From the NCBI GenBank assembly GCA_000620205.1, contig JHVP01000006.1, positions 186,001 to 250,000 of the forward strand: a DNA stretch of 64,000 bases. The letters are read 5' to 3'. This DNA is from Geodermatophilaceae bacterium URHA0031. GTDB taxonomy: Bacteria > Actinomycetota > Actinomycetes > Mycobacteriales > Geodermatophilaceae. The notes under the pieces were generated by a model. The model was given only the letters and a program-made list of their open reading frames with translations, searched no databases and was not told where the DNA came from. Numbering within the stretch: the first letter of the stretch is position 1; the number at the start of each line of letters is the position of its first letter. The position numbers and the translations under genes are program-made. Below, in pieces: positions 6,781 through 15,183 of this stretch.

Positions 6781-8406
6781 CCCCATGTACGGGTAGCGGT
6801 GGTCGGTCGCCGGGGCGAAGGTCTCCTTGATCGACCGGGTGCTGGTCCAGCGCTGCAGGTTCTGCGGCGCACCCGCCTTGTCGTTCGTGCCCGACGCGCG
6901 GCCGCCGCCGAAGGGCTGCTGGCCGACGACGGCGCCGGTCGGCTTGTCGTTGACGTAGAAGTTGCCGGCGGCGTGGCGGAGAAAGCGCTGGGCGTGCGCG
7001 ATCGCCGTCCGGTCCTGGGCGATGACGGAGCCGGTGAGGGCGTAGGGCGCCACCGACTCCATCTGCGCCAGCACGGTGTCGTAGTCGGCGTCGTCGTAGA
7101 CGTGCACGGCGAGGACCGGGCCGAAGTACTCGGTGGTGAACACCTCGTGCTCCGGGTCGGTGCCCTCGATGACGGTCGGCCGGACGAAGAAGCCCTCGCT
7201 GTCGTCGGCGGTGCCTCCGGCGACGACGGTCAGCGCGTCGTCGCCCTGCGCGGCGTCCAGCACCTTGGACAGCTTGCTGAACGACCGGCCGTCGATGACC
7301 GCGCCCATGAAGTTCGAGAAGTCCGAGACGTCGCCCATCGGCAGCTCCTCGACGGTGCCGATCAGGTCGTCGCGGACCTTGCCCCACACGCTGCGCGGGA
7401 CGTAGGCCCGGGAGGCCGCCGAGCACTTCTGCCCCTGGTACTCGAAGGCGCCGCGGATCATCGCGGTGCGCAGCACGTCCGGGTCGGCCGAGGGGTGGGC
7501 GACGATGAAGTCCTTGCCACCGGTCTCGCCGACGATCCGCGGGTAGCCGCGGTAGTTGGCGATGTTCTCCCCCACGGTGCGCCACAGGTGCTGGAAGACC
7601 GGCGTCGAGCCGGTGAAGTGGATGCCGGCGAGGTCCCGGTCGGCGAGCACCACGTCGGAGACGGCGATCCCGTCGCCGGGCAGCATGTTGATCACGCCCG
7701 GCGGGAGCCCGGCGGCCTCGAGCAGCCGCATCGTCAGGTGCGCGGCCAGCTGCTGGGTCGGCGCGGGCTTCCAGACGACGGTGTTGCCCATCAGCGCCGG
7801 CGCGCTGGGCAGGTTGCCGGCGATTGCGGTGAAGTTGAAGGGCGTGACCGCGTAGACGAAGCCCTCGAGCGGGCGGTGGTCCACCCGGTTCCACACCCCG
7901 GGGCCGGACACCGGCTGCTCGGCGAGGATGCCGCGGGCGAAGTGGACGTTGTAGCGCCAGAAGTCGATCAGCTCGCAGGCAGCGTCGATCTCGGCCTGGT
8001 AGGCGGTCTTGCTCTGGCCGAGCATCGTGGCGGCGTTCAGCGTCTGCCGCCACGGGCCGGCCAGCAGGTCGGCGGCCTTGAGGAACACCGCGGCCCGGTC
8101 GTCGAAGGTGAGCTCGGACCAGCCGGGGGCGGCCTGCTTGGCGCACCGGACGGCCTCCTCGGCGTCGGCCGCGGTGGCCGCGGCCGAGGTGCCGAGCACC
8201 TGGGCGTGCCGGTGCGGGGCGACGACGTCGAACGCCGCGCCGCGGGCCATCCGCTGCTGCCCGCCGATCGTGGCGGTGAGCTCGACCGGGTCGCCGGCGA
8301 GCTCGGTGAGCCGCTGCTGCAGCTCCGCCCGCTCCGGTGAGCCGGGGGCGTAGTCCTTGACGGTCTCGTTGCGCGGCGCGGGGACCTGGGTGACGGCGTC
8401 CAGCAT
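6778..8406 (-). CDS. pruA: L-glutamate gamma-semialdehyde dehydrogenase (delta-1-pyrroline-5-carboxylate dehydrogenase)
   Basis: A 542-residue aldehyde dehydrogenase that oxidises glutamate semialdehyde to glutamate with NAD, the second step of proline breakdown. The catalytic Glu region IVGETGGKDF and the nucleophile Cys in YQGQKCSAASRAYVP are present. The P5CDH-type start region (FWRYNVHFARGILAEQP) and the end PFGGGRASGTNDKAG distinguish it from other ALDHs. It lies 89 bases downstream of putA in the same direction, with two palindromes in the gap. It is monofunctional, as usual for actinobacteria. Confidence 0.96.
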   Translation of the reverse strand: MLDAVTQVPAPRNETVKDYAPGSPERAELQQRLTELAGDPVELTATIGGQQRMARGAAFDVVAPHRHAQVLGTSAAATAADAEEAVRCAKQAAPGWSELTFDDRAAVFLKAADLLAGPWRQTLNAATMLGQSKTAYQAEIDAACELIDFWRYNVHFARGILAEQPVSGPGVWNRVDHRPLEGFVYAVTPFNFTAIAGNLPSAPALMGNTVVWKPAPTQQLAAHLTMRLLEAAGLPPGVINMLPGDGIAVSDVVLADRDLAGIHFTGSTPVFQHLWRTVGENIANYRGYPRIVGETGGKDFIVAHPSADPDVLRTAMIRGAFEYQGQKCSAASRAYVPRSVWGKVRDDLIGTVEELPMGDVSDFSNFMGAVIDGRSFSKLSKVLDAAQGDDALTVVAGGTADDSEGFFVRPTVIEGTDPEHEVFTTEYFGPVLAVHVYDDADYDTVLAQMESVAPYALTGSVIAQDRTAIAHAQRFLRHAAGNFYVNDKPTGAVVGQQPFGGGRASGTNDKAGAPQNLQRWTSTRSIKETFAPATDHRYPYMG

Positions 8407-8431
8407 GGGTGCTCCTCAGCGGTGAACGGTC

Positions 8432-8453
8432 CGCCAAGAGCACGCTCTTGGCG
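8432..8453. repeat. palindrome 1 between putA and pruA
   Basis: CGCCAAGAGC, a two-base AC spacer, then GCTCTTGGCG: perfect 10-base arms. It closely resembles palindrome 2, 32 bases away. The pair may form adjacent hairpins in the putA-pruA transcript or act as a repeated operator. Confidence 0.75.
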
Positions 8454-8463
8454 AAGGTGGAGG

Positions 8464-8487
8464 CCGCCAAAAGCACGCTTTTGGCGG
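8464..8487. repeat. palindrome 2 between putA and pruA
   Basis: CCGCCAAAAGC, AC, GCTTTTGGCGG: perfect 11-base arms with the same AC centre as palindrome 1. The arms differ from the first copy by one base (G to A), with the matching change on the other arm, so pairing is kept. Confidence 0.75.
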
Positions 8488-8495
8488 GGAGGGAC

Positions 8496-9428
8496 TCAGG
8501 ACTTGGTGGCGAGGGAGCGCAGGAAGAACTGCAGGTTGGCGGGGCGCTCGGCCAGCCGGCGCATGAAGTAGCCGTACCAGTCGGCGCCGTAGGGCACGTA
8601 GGCGCGGACGGTGTGGCCGGCGCGCGCCAGCCGGACCTGCTCGTCGGGGCGGATCCCGTAGAGCAGCTGGAACTCGTAGCTGTCCGGGGTGCGGCCGGTC
8701 TCGGCGACCAGGGACAGCAGCCGCTCGATCATCGCCGGGTCGTGGGTGCCGGCCATCGGGTAGCCCCCACCCCGGACGAGGAGCTCCAGGCAGCGGGCGT
8801 AGGCGGCGTCGACGTCGGCCTTGTCCTGGTGCGCCACGCCGGCCGGCTCGCGGTAGGCGCCCTTGACCAGCCGCACCCGCGATCCCGGGACGGCGAGGGC
8901 CCGGGCGTCGTCCTCGGTGCGGTGCAGCATCGCCTGCAGCACCGCGCCGGTGCCCGGGTGGTCCCGGCGCAGCTCGGCGAGGACGGCGAGGGTCGAGTCG
9001 ACCGTCGCGGAGTCCTCCATGTCGAGGGTGACCGTGGTGCCCATCGCCGTCGCCGCCTCGACCACCGGGCGCACCAGCTCCAGCGCGATGTCGTGGCCGC
9101 CGACCGGCAGCGCCTGGCCGAACGCCGACAGCTTCACCGACACCTCGGCGCGCCGACCCAGCTGCAGCGGCGCGAGGCCGTCGAGCAGCGCCAGGTAGGC
9201 GTCGCGGCTCCGCTGGGCCTCGCTGCGGTCGGTGACGTCCTCGCCCAGGTGGTCCAGCGTCACGGCGAGGCCGTCCGCGGCCAGCGCGCGGACCGCGGTC
9301 ATCGCCTCGGGCAGGGTCTCCCCCGCGACGAAGCGGTCGACCACCCGCCGGGTGACCGGCGTCCCGGTGACCACCCGGCGGAGGGCGGGGCGGCGGGAGG
9401 CGGCGAGCAGAGCCTTCTGGGTGAGCAC
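8496..9428 (-). CDS. proline dehydrogenase (FAD-dependent, monofunctional)
   Basis: A 310-residue PRODH that oxidises L-proline to pyrroline-5-carboxylate, passing electrons to FAD. TIM-barrel signatures are visible: EVSVKLSAFGQALP, VTLDMEDSA, VRLVKGAYREP, and the substrate-binding RRLAERPAN near the C-terminus after PYGADWYGYFM. The start is taken at GTG 9428 because GGAGG lies five bases upstream; the GTG two codons earlier overlaps that site. It is followed by pruA and is divergent from a PucR-type regulator, the usual arrangement for a proline-controlled pathway. Confidence 0.93.
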   Translation of the reverse strand: MLTQKALLAASRRPALRRVVTGTPVTRRVVDRFVAGETLPEAMTAVRALAADGLAVTLDHLGEDVTDRSEAQRSRDAYLALLDGLAPLQLGRRAEVSVKLSAFGQALPVGGHDIALELVRPVVEAATAMGTTVTLDMEDSATVDSTLAVLAELRRDHPGTGAVLQAMLHRTEDDARALAVPGSRVRLVKGAYREPAGVAHQDKADVDAAYARCLELLVRGGGYPMAGTHDPAMIERLLSLVAETGRTPDSYEFQLLYGIRPDEQVRLARAGHTVRAYVPYGADWYGYFMRRLAERPANLQFFLRSLATKS

Positions 9429-9493
9429 GGGCACCTCCGGGGCGGGGCTTCCTGGACCTCGAACGCTACGGACGACGACCTCCGCCGCACCAG

Positions 9494-9505
9494 GGACAGA
9501 TGTCC
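9494..9505. promoter_or_regulatory. candidate operator in the putA / regulator divergent region
   Basis: GGACA-GA-TGTCC is a perfect 5-base-arm palindrome immediately followed by the overlapping palindrome GTCCGGAC (9502-9509). It lies midway between the putA start (9428) and the regulator start (9557), where the divergent promoters must be. Binding by the PucR-type protein is only an inference. Confidence 0.4.
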
Positions 9506-9556
9506 GGACTCGCCGTGGCAGCCTCGTACGATCGTCTGAACGGCGGAGGGGACCCG

Positions 9557-10732
9557 GTGCGCGACGACCTGCAGGACCTGGTGGACGAGGTCTCCCGGGT
9601 GCTGGCCGCCCCGGCGACGCTGGAGGACCGCGAGTTCACCCTGCTCGCCTTCTGCGCCCACGACGGCACCGGCCCGGCCACCCCGGGCGCGACGATGGAC
9701 GCCGTCCGCGCCCGCTCGATCCTCGGCCGCAGCTCCACCCCGGAGGTGCGGGCCTGGTTCGAGAGCCACGGCATCACCACCGCCACCGCCCCGGTGCGGG
9801 TGCCGGCCGACCCCGCCGCCGGCATCCTCACCCGGCTCTGCGTCCCGGTGCGCGCCGACGGCCGCCTGCACGGCTGGCTGTGGCTGCTCGACGAGGGCCG
9901 CACCGACGTCGGCGACCCGACGGCCCCGGGGCTGTCCGAGGCCGTCCTCCTCGCCGACGAGGCGGGCCGGCTGCTGGCCGAGGGGCGCCCCGGTGCCGAC
10001 GACCTGTCCGCCGCGCTGCGCGCCGTGCTCACCGGCCCCGCCCCCCAGCGCGCGGCCCGGTCGCTGGCCGATGCGCTGGGCCCGGCCAGCGCGGTGACCC
10101 TGGTGGCGCTGCTCCCCGCCGCTCCCGGGCTGCCTGCCGGCTGGACCCCGCCCGGTGCGGGTGCGGTCTCCGCGGTGCTCGCCGGCGGCGCGGAGGTGGC
10201 GGTGCTGCTGCCGCTGCCCGGCGACGGCGACCCACGGCCGGCCGGTGCGCTCAGCAGCGCTGCGCTCGGCGGCCTGCCGCCGGGGAGCACCGCCGGGGTG
10301 GCTGCGGCCCGGGTCGGCTGCGGGGACCTCCCGGCGCAGTGGCACGAGGCCCGCACCGCGGCCCGGGTGGCGGGGATCGACCCACGGCTGGCGCCGGCGG
10401 CGTCCTGGCCGGAGCTCGGCGCCTGGCGGCAGGTCGCCGCGGTCGGCGGCCCGGACCCCTCGCTGACCGCCCTGCTCGCCGACCCCGTGCTCAGCCGGAC
10501 GGCGGAGGTGTGGCTGGACTGCGCCGGCAGCCCGCAGCGCGCCGCGACCGCGCTGTGCATCCACCGGCAGACGCTGTACTACCGGCTGGGCCGCATCCAG
10601 GAGCTCACCGGCCTGGACCTCGCCGACGGCGGCGACCGGCTGCTGCTCCACCTGGGGGTGCGTGCGGCGCGGCTCACGTCCGCGCCCCGCCGGGGCGAGG
10701 GCTCCGACCCCGACCGTGACCTAAGCTCATGA
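9557..10732 (+). CDS. PucR-family transcriptional regulator, probable proline-utilisation activator
   Basis: A 391-residue regulator. A GAF-like N-terminal sensor region (about 10-130) is followed by a central Ala/Gly/Pro-rich region. A C-terminal PucR helix-turn-helix (about 333-370) reads AATALCIHRQTLYYRLGRI. GTG 9557 is chosen because GGAGGGG lies six bases upstream; the longer frame from 9500 lacks a ribosome site. Divergence from putA-pruA matches PruC of mycobacteria, a PucR-type activator of proline catabolism. Unusually, its stop overlaps the heme oxygenase start (ATGA), placing it in one transcript with a phytochrome. Confidence 0.85.
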   Translation: MRDDLQDLVDEVSRVLAAPATLEDREFTLLAFCAHDGTGPATPGATMDAVRARSILGRSSTPEVRAWFESHGITTATAPVRVPADPAAGILTRLCVPVRADGRLHGWLWLLDEGRTDVGDPTAPGLSEAVLLADEAGRLLAEGRPGADDLSAALRAVLTGPAPQRAARSLADALGPASAVTLVALLPAAPGLPAGWTPPGAGAVSAVLAGGAEVAVLLPLPGDGDPRPAGALSSAALGGLPPGSTAGVAAARVGCGDLPAQWHEARTAARVAGIDPRLAPAASWPELGAWRQVAAVGGPDPSLTALLADPVLSRTAEVWLDCAGSPQRAATALCIHRQTLYYRLGRIQELTGLDLADGGDRLLLHLGVRAARLTSAPRRGEGSDPDRDLSS

Positions 10733-11415
10733 CCACAGCTGCACGTGCGTCCCGGTCGGGGGACCGCGCCACCGATGACGGGACCGGGGTGCCAGAAGAC
10801 GACGTCCTGCGCCGCCTGCGCACGGAGACCGCGACCGAGCACCAGGCGGTCGAGGACACCCTGGACCTGCTCTCGGCCGACCTGACCCGGGACCGCCTGG
10901 TCGACGTGCTCACCCGGATGCACGGCTTCTGGCGGGCCGCCGAGTCCGGGCTGGACGACTGGGCCACCGCCGAACCGGCCGATGCCCTCGCGGTCGGGTG
11001 GGAGGGCCGTCGCCGGTCCCACCTGTTCGCCGCCGACCTGACCGCGCTCGGCGCCGGCCCGGCCGACGTCGCACCCGAGCTGCCCGAGGTGACCGGCACC
11101 GACGCGGCGCTGGGCCGGCTGTACGTGCTGGAGGGCTCCTCGCTCGGGGGCGTGTTCATCGACCGGCACCTGGCCACGCTCCCCCAGCTGGCCGTCGCCG
11201 GGCGGCTGACCAGCTTCTCGCCCTACGGTGAGCGGACCGGCGCCATGTGGCACGCCTTCCGCACGGTGACCCGCGCCCGGGTCGCCGCCGGTGGGGACGC
11301 CGGCCGGCTCATCCGTGCCGCCCGGCAGACCTTCGGTGCGCTCGCCTCGTGGTGCGGTGCGCCGCTCCCCGTCGAGCACCGGCGGCCCTCCTCCGCGATC
11401 GGGGCCCAGGCATGA
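10729..11415 (+). CDS. biliverdin-producing heme oxygenase (phytochrome-associated, BphO type)
   Basis: A 228-residue heme oxygenase. The proximal histidine lies in TATEHQAVEDTLDLL. The helical segment GRLYVLEGSSLGGVFI is characteristic of bacteriophytochrome-linked heme oxygenases, which cleave heme to biliverdin IX-alpha, the chromophore of the next protein. The first 25 residues are a non-conserved tail. The ATG overlaps the stop of the regulator gene, and its own stop overlaps the phytochrome ATG, so the three genes are coupled. Electron donor genes are not nearby. Confidence 0.9.
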   Translation: MTTAARASRSGDRATDDGTGVPEDDVLRRLRTETATEHQAVEDTLDLLSADLTRDRLVDVLTRMHGFWRAAESGLDDWATAEPADALAVGWEGRRRSHLFAADLTALGAGPADVAPELPEVTGTDAALGRLYVLEGSSLGGVFIDRHLATLPQLAVAGRLTSFSPYGERTGAMWHAFRTVTRARVAAGGDAGRLIRAARQTFGALASWCGAPLPVEHRRPSSAIGAQA

Positions 11416-13757
11416 CCGACCAACTGCAGACCGGCGCCTGGCTGGCACCCGGCGAGCCGGTCGACCTGACCAACTGCGAGCGGGAGCCGATCCACGTCCC
11501 CGGCAGCATCCAGCCCCGGGGGGTGCTGCTCGCGGTCAGCGAACCGGACATGGTCGTCCGTCAGGTCTCCCGCAACCTCGCCGACGTGGTCGGCACGGCC
11601 TGGGACGACGCCCTGGGCCGGCCGCTGGGCGAGGTGGTCGGCACCGTGCCCGCCCAGGCGATCGCCCGGTCGGCCAGCGCGTTCGGCGACCTGCGCGAGC
11701 GCAACCCCATCGAGCTGATCCTCGACTGCGACGGCAGCCCGTGCCCGGTGGACGCGATCCTGCACCGGGTCGCGCAGGGCGCGGCCCCGGTCGGCGACCA
11801 GCCGGTCGTCAGCACCCTGGTGGTCGAGCTGGAGTCGGCGTTCGGCCCGCGGCCGTTCTCGTTCCCGAACACCTACCAGGCGGTGCGCGGGACGATCGCC
11901 GAGCTGAACCGGGCCGGCTCGCTGCAGGAGCTCTACGACATCACCGCCGAGGCGGTGCGCACGCTCACCGGGTTCGACCGGGTGATGGTCTACCGCTACG
12001 ACGCCGACTACAACGGGGAGGTCGTCGCCGAGGCCAAGCTGCCGGAGCTGAACTCCTTCCTCGGGCTGCACTACCCGGCCTCGGACATCCCGGCACAGGC
12101 CCGGGCGCTGTACGAGAAGAACTGGATCCGGCTCATCTCCGACGTTCGCTACACGCCCTCGCGGCTGGAACCGGTCGACCTGCCCACCACCGGGCAACCG
12201 CTGGACCTGACCTACTCGACCCTGCGCAGCGTCTCCCCCATCCACTGCGAGTACCTGCAGAACATGGGCGTGGGCGCGTCGATGTCGATCTCGCTGCTGC
12301 GCGAGGACAAGCTGTGGGGCCTCATCGCCTGCCACCACTACTCCGGGCCGCACGCCCCGCCGTACGCGACCCGGACAGCCGCGGAGTTCCTCGGCTCGAC
12401 GCTGTCGCTGCGGCTGGTGGACCGGACCGAGGACGAGGAGCACCGCCGCGCACTGCGGGTCCGCTCCACGATGGCCTGGCTGACCGCCGCCGCGCTGGAC
12501 GAGGACCGGCCGCTGGCCGAGACGGTGCTGGGCCGGCCCGGGCTGCTGGACGTGGTGCCGGCGGACTCCGTGGTGGTCAGCCTGCAGGGCTCGACCGGTG
12601 GCGCCGGGGTGCCGCTGACGGCGGAGGTCACCAGCGCGCTCGCCTCCTGGGCCGGGCACCAGGGCGGGGACGTGGTGAGCACCGACCGGCTGCCGCTGGT
12701 CGCGCCGGCCCTCGGTGTCCCCGGGGAGGTCGCCTGCGGTGTGCTGGCACTGCCGCTGCCCGAGGGCCAGTACGTCATCTGGACCCGCGTGGAGAGGGTC
12801 CACGCGGTCGACTGGGGCGGCGACCCGCACAACAAGGCGATCGCCGAGCGCGAGGGCGACTCGATCCGGTTGTCGCCGCGGAAGTCCTTCGACCGCTGGC
12901 GGGAGACGGTCCGCAACCAGGCCGAGCCGTGGACGGCGGCCGAGCTCGGCGAGGCCGGTGAGCTGCGCACCCACCTGCTGGAGGCGCTGTACGCCCGGTC
13001 GCGGCGGGTCGCCCGGACGGCGCTCACCCTGCAGCGCAGCCTGCTGTCGGAGCCGCCGGACCCCGACCACCTGGACTTCGCTGTTCGGTACGTGCCGGCA
13101 GCCCGGGACTCGCAGGTCGGCGGTGACTGGTACGACGTCTTCCAGCAGCCCGACGGTGCGACCGTGCTGGTGATCGGCGACGTCGTCGGGCACGACACCG
13201 AGGCGGCGGCCTGCATGGGGCAGCTGCGCGGTCTGCTGCGCGGGATCACCTACGACAGCGCGGACAGCCCGGGCGGGGTGCTCACCCGGCTGGACCGGGC
13301 GATCGCGGGGCTGCAGCTGACCACGATGGCGTCGGTGCTGGTCGCCCGCCTGGAGCAGACCGACGAGGAGCGGGCCGCCGGGGTCACCCGGCTCCGCTGG
13401 TCCAACGCCGGGCACCTGCCGCCGGTGGTCGCCAGCCCCGACGGCACCATCTCCGTGCTCGGCGGTGCCCGACCGGACCTGCTGCTGGGCGTCGACGCCG
13501 CAGCACCGCGTCAGGACCACGTGCTCACCGTCCCGCGCGGCTCGACGGTGCTGCTCTACACCGACGGGCTCGTCGAGCGCCGCGACCAGCTCTTCGACGA
13601 CGGGATCGAGCAGCTGCGCGCGGACTTCGGCGAGCTCTGGCAGGAGCCGGTCGCCCGGTTGGTCGATCAGCTCCTCGCCCGGCTGGTGCCCGGCGGCGCC
13701 GACGACGACGTCGCCGTGGTGGCCGTGCGGCTCAAGCCCCAGGACCGTCCCGCCTGA
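11412..13757 (+). CDS. bacteriophytochrome with C-terminal PP2C/SpoIIE phosphatase
   Basis: A 781-residue photoreceptor. The PAS domain carries the biliverdin-attaching Cys22 in LTNCEREPIHVPGSIQP. The GAF domain has the conserved PASDIPAQARALY (about 221-233) and SPIHCEYLQNMGVG. The PHY domain has the tongue motif PRKSF (about 489). Instead of a histidine kinase, a PP2C-like serine phosphatase follows from about residue 555, with metal-binding Asp motifs GGDWYDVF, VIGDVVGHD, YTDGLVE and DDDVAVV. Red/far-red light should therefore control dephosphorylation of a partner, by analogy an anti-anti-sigma factor; none is encoded here. Only one base separates its stop from the convergent gene. Confidence 0.95.
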   Translation: MTDQLQTGAWLAPGEPVDLTNCEREPIHVPGSIQPRGVLLAVSEPDMVVRQVSRNLADVVGTAWDDALGRPLGEVVGTVPAQAIARSASAFGDLRERNPIELILDCDGSPCPVDAILHRVAQGAAPVGDQPVVSTLVVELESAFGPRPFSFPNTYQAVRGTIAELNRAGSLQELYDITAEAVRTLTGFDRVMVYRYDADYNGEVVAEAKLPELNSFLGLHYPASDIPAQARALYEKNWIRLISDVRYTPSRLEPVDLPTTGQPLDLTYSTLRSVSPIHCEYLQNMGVGASMSISLLREDKLWGLIACHHYSGPHAPPYATRTAAEFLGSTLSLRLVDRTEDEEHRRALRVRSTMAWLTAAALDEDRPLAETVLGRPGLLDVVPADSVVVSLQGSTGGAGVPLTAEVTSALASWAGHQGGDVVSTDRLPLVAPALGVPGEVACGVLALPLPEGQYVIWTRVERVHAVDWGGDPHNKAIAEREGDSIRLSPRKSFDRWRETVRNQAEPWTAAELGEAGELRTHLLEALYARSRRVARTALTLQRSLLSEPPDPDHLDFAVRYVPAARDSQVGGDWYDVFQQPDGATVLVIGDVVGHDTEAAACMGQLRGLLRGITYDSADSPGGVLTRLDRAIAGLQLTTMASVLVARLEQTDEERAAGVTRLRWSNAGHLPPVVASPDGTISVLGGARPDLLLGVDAAAPRQDHVLTVPRGSTVLLYTDGLVERRDQLFDDGIEQLRADFGELWQEPVARLVDQLLARLVPGGADDDVAVVAVRLKPQDRPA

Positions 13758-13758
13758 C

Positions 13759-14028
13759 TCAGCGGTCGGTGAACTCCGGGTCCAGCCCGTCCCCGGCCTG
13801 CCCGTCACCGCCGGTGGCGGCCGGCAGCGGTGCGTCGTCCCCGGCGGCCGCGGCCATCTCCGGGCCGTCCTCGACGGCCGGCTCGCCGGACCCGTCGGCG
13901 GACTTCCTCAGCTCCTTGAGCAGCTTGCGCTCGTCCTTCGCCAGCGGCCGGGTGTCCGGGTGGCCGGGCTCGCCCTCGTCGTTGCCGGTGGCCATCGCGG
14001 TGTCGGGGATCTCGCTGCTCTCGCTCAT
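13759..14028 (-). CDS. small acidic hypothetical protein
   Basis: An 89-residue, low-complexity, acidic protein with a short charged helix (KDERKLLKELRKSADG, about 30-45) flanked by Gly/Ala/Asp-rich stretches. ATG at 14028. No family is recognised. It ends one base from the phytochrome stop codon on the other strand, so the two genes converge with no room for a separate terminator. Confidence 0.5.
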   Translation of the reverse strand: MSESSEIPDTAMATGNDEGEPGHPDTRPLAKDERKLLKELRKSADGSGEPAVEDGPEMAAAAGDDAPLPAATGGDGQAGDGLDPEFTDR

Positions 14029-14064
14029 GCCCCTGTCCTACCTGCGGGGTGCGGCGCTGAACCG

Positions 14065-15111
14065 TCAGGCCGCGGCCGCGGCGTCGCCGAGCGTCCGCAG
14101 CAGCTCGTGGACGGCGCGCGGGCCGGCCCGGTTGGCTCCGATGGTGCTCGCCGACGGGCCGTAGCCGACCAGGTGCAGCCGGGGCTCGGCGACGACCCGG
14201 GTGCCGTCCACCGCGATCCCGCCACCGGGGCCGCGCAGGTGCAGCGGCGCCAGGTGGTCCAGCGCGGCACGGAATCCGGTGGCCCAGAGGACGACGTCGG
14301 CGGCGACCGACCGCCCGTCGTCCCAGGCAACCCCGTCGGCGGTGAGCCGGTCGAACACCGGCAGCCGGTCCAGCACCCCGCGGGCCCGGGCGGCGAGGAC
14401 CGCGTCGGTCTCCACCAGCCCGGTCACCCCCACCACGCTGCCCGGCGGCAGCCCGGCGCGGACCCGCTGGTCGACGAGGGCGACCGCGGCCCGGCCGGCG
14501 TCCTCCCCGAAGCCGCTGGTGCGCCACACCGGTGGCCGCCGGGTCACCCACGTGGTCGTGGTGACCTCGCTGATCTCGATCAGCTGCTGCACCGCCGAGG
14601 TCCCGCCGCCGACGACGACCACGTGCCGGCCGCGGAACTCCTCGGCGCCGCGGTAGTCGGCAGCGTGCAGCTGGCGCCCGGCGAACGACCCGCGGCCGGG
14701 GTAGGCCGGCCAGAACGGTCGGGTCCAGGTGCCCGTGGCGTTGACCAGGCCGCGGGCCGTCCACCCGCCGTCGCTGGTGTCCACCCGGAAGCCGTCGTCG
14801 GTGGTGTGCACCGACCGGACGGCGACCGGGCGGTGCACCGGCAGGTCGAAGCGCCGCTCGTACTCGGCGAAGTACCCGGCGACGACCTCGCTGGCCGGGT
14901 CGGCCGGGTCGGCGTCGGGCAGCGGCAGGCCGGGCAGCGGGTGGACCCGGTGCGCAGCGTCCAGCCGCAGCGAGGGCCAGCGGTGCTGCCAGGCCCCGCC
15001 GGGGCCGGCGTTCCCGTCGAGCACCACGAAGTCGGCACCGGCCCGGTGCAGCGCGTACGCCGCCGACAGCCCGGCCTGACCAGCCCCGATCACCACGACG
15101 TCTGCCTGCAC
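14065..15111 (-). CDS. FAD-dependent NAD(P)-binding oxidoreductase (flavin monooxygenase-like)
   Basis: A 348-residue flavoprotein. The N-terminal Rossmann motif VVVIGAGQAGLSAAYAL (about 5-21) binds FAD. A second dinucleotide motif HVVVVGGGTSAVQQL (about 162-176) binds NAD(P)H. VLWATGFR (about 275-282) matches the ATG motif of FMO/TrkA-like proteins. The substrate is unknown; members hydroxylate or oxidise small molecules. It lies downstream of the methyltransferase on the same strand, separated by a 36-bp palindrome that probably isolates it. Confidence 0.85.
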   Translation of the reverse strand: MQADVVVIGAGQAGLSAAYALHRAGADFVVLDGNAGPGGAWQHRWPSLRLDAAHRVHPLPGLPLPDADPADPASEVVAGYFAEYERRFDLPVHRPVAVRSVHTTDDGFRVDTSDGGWTARGLVNATGTWTRPFWPAYPGRGSFAGRQLHAADYRGAEEFRGRHVVVVGGGTSAVQQLIEISEVTTTTWVTRRPPVWRTSGFGEDAGRAAVALVDQRVRAGLPPGSVVGVTGLVETDAVLAARARGVLDRLPVFDRLTADGVAWDDGRSVAADVVLWATGFRAALDHLAPLHLRGPGGGIAVDGTRVVAEPRLHLVGYGPSASTIGANRAGPRAVHELLRTLGDAAAAA

Positions 15112-15144
15112 AGGCGGTCCAACGCCGCGTCGTCCCGGGCCATG

Positions 15145-15180
15145 CCCCGGGGGCCATGTTGGCCAACATGGCCCCCGGGG
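15145..15180. terminator. 36-bp perfect palindrome
   Basis: Two perfect 18-base arms (CCCCGGGGGCCATGTTGG and its complement) meet with no spacer at 15162/15163. It lies between the minus-strand methyltransferase end (15184) and oxidoreductase start (15111), so it can act as an intergenic terminator. In DNA it could extrude as a cruciform. Confidence 0.75.
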
Positions 15181-15183
15181 GGC

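Noticed and set aside
11223..13808. Minus-strand frame of 861 codons opposite the phytochrome
   Set aside because: Arg/Gly/Pro/Val-rich shadow with no domains, while the plus strand encodes a complete phytochrome with all motifs.
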